Assembly: GCF_910594005.1 (NCBI RefSeq)
Contig: NC_057829.1
Span: 62,231,001 to 62,295,000 of the forward strand
DNA from: Cervus elaphus
Taxonomy: Eukaryota; Chordata; Mammalia; Artiodactyla; Cervidae
Length of the DNA stretch: 64,000 bases
Reading direction: 5' to 3'
The translations under genes were made by a program, and so were the position numbers. The notes beneath the pieces were generated by a model. That model was not told the DNA's origin and did not search any database. It saw only the letters and a program-made list of their open reading frames with translations. Shown here one piece after another: positions 63,829 to 64,000 of the stretch. Positions within the stretch are counted from its first letter, which is position 1. Every line of letters begins with the position of its first letter.

Positions 63829-64000
63829 GTAAGGATGTCTTTCCCTAAACTTGGGACACAGACCATGATGGAACTGAGGGGCTTATTAGAATATTTATCT
63901 TTTTCTAGGATAAAAGTAGTATAGGAAACAACTTGCTCAGCCACTTCATGTGGAAGAACTAAAGCATTTTGCCTCACTGTCGCCTCCTAGAAAGTTAGAG
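63829..64000 (+). other. GOLGA7B: Start of GOLGA7B intron 2
   Basis: Begins GTAAGGATGTC, a strong donor. No further exon is visible before the window ends. Confidence 0.88.

Noticed and set aside
63645..63977. Frames 63,645-63,848 (+) and 63,768-63,977 (-) overlapping exon 2
   Set aside because: Both are in the wrong frame or strand; the real exon is 63,703-63,828 in the frame reading VHNLQELRR.

Overview
This window is mammalian nuclear DNA from a ruminant (cattle, buffalo, sheep, goat or a relative; the species cannot be fixed from sequence alone). The evidence is the mix of mobile elements. There are many tRNA-Glu-derived Bov-tA SINEs, 3' ends of the BovB (RTE) LINE, CHR-type cetartiodactyl SINEs and a ruminant-type L1 tail. 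Older mammal-wide MIR, L2, L1M, LTR and DNA transposon remnants lie beneath them. Nothing looks bacterial, viral or plasmid-like, and nearly all open reading frames are chance frames or parts of repeats.

Only one protein-coding gene is supported: the 5' end of GOLGA7B, on the + strand. A CpG island at about 55,560-56,430 contains a four-codon first coding exon (56,219-56,230, reading MATE, then a GT donor). After a 7.5-kb intron comes coding exon 2 (63,703-63,828, 42 codons). The remaining exons lie past the right edge. The product is the GOLGA7/Erf4-family partner of DHHC palmitoyltransferases, best known as a partner of ZDHHC5. The presumed 5' UTR carries two close matches to the REST/NRSF element (RE1), 91 bp apart, which suggests repression outside neurons.

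Positions 1-55,500 are upstream intergenic DNA. In human the gene lies at 10q24 between SFRP5 and CRTAC1, so this stretch is probably the SFRP5-GOLGA7B interval (inference). It is a mosaic of repeats, several nested with recognisable target-site duplications: 2,024-2,730; 9,641-10,672; 22,000-22,558; 27,433-27,677; 32,110-33,375; 44,545-44,873; 46,090-47,020; 48,066-49,012; and 52,020-53,850. Repeat-poor islands at about 3.1-3.5, 4.9-5.7, 13.3-14.2, 14.5-15.1 and 34.0-35.2 kb hold clusters of transcription-factor-like motifs and are the best enhancer candidates.

The intron (56,231-63,702) holds MIR, Bov-tA, BovB, L2 and older remnants, a G-quadruplex-prone GGGA tract and a (TG)n microsatellite about 370 bp before exon 2. 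I found no CRISPR array, tRNA or rRNA gene, or novel multi-gene system. The most interesting signals are regulatory (the paired RE1 sites and E-box/GATA, E-box palindrome and MEF2-type motifs) and the nested transposon history. Repeat boundaries were judged by eye and are approximate, usually within 10-30 bp; family names rest on recalled consensus features, not a database search.
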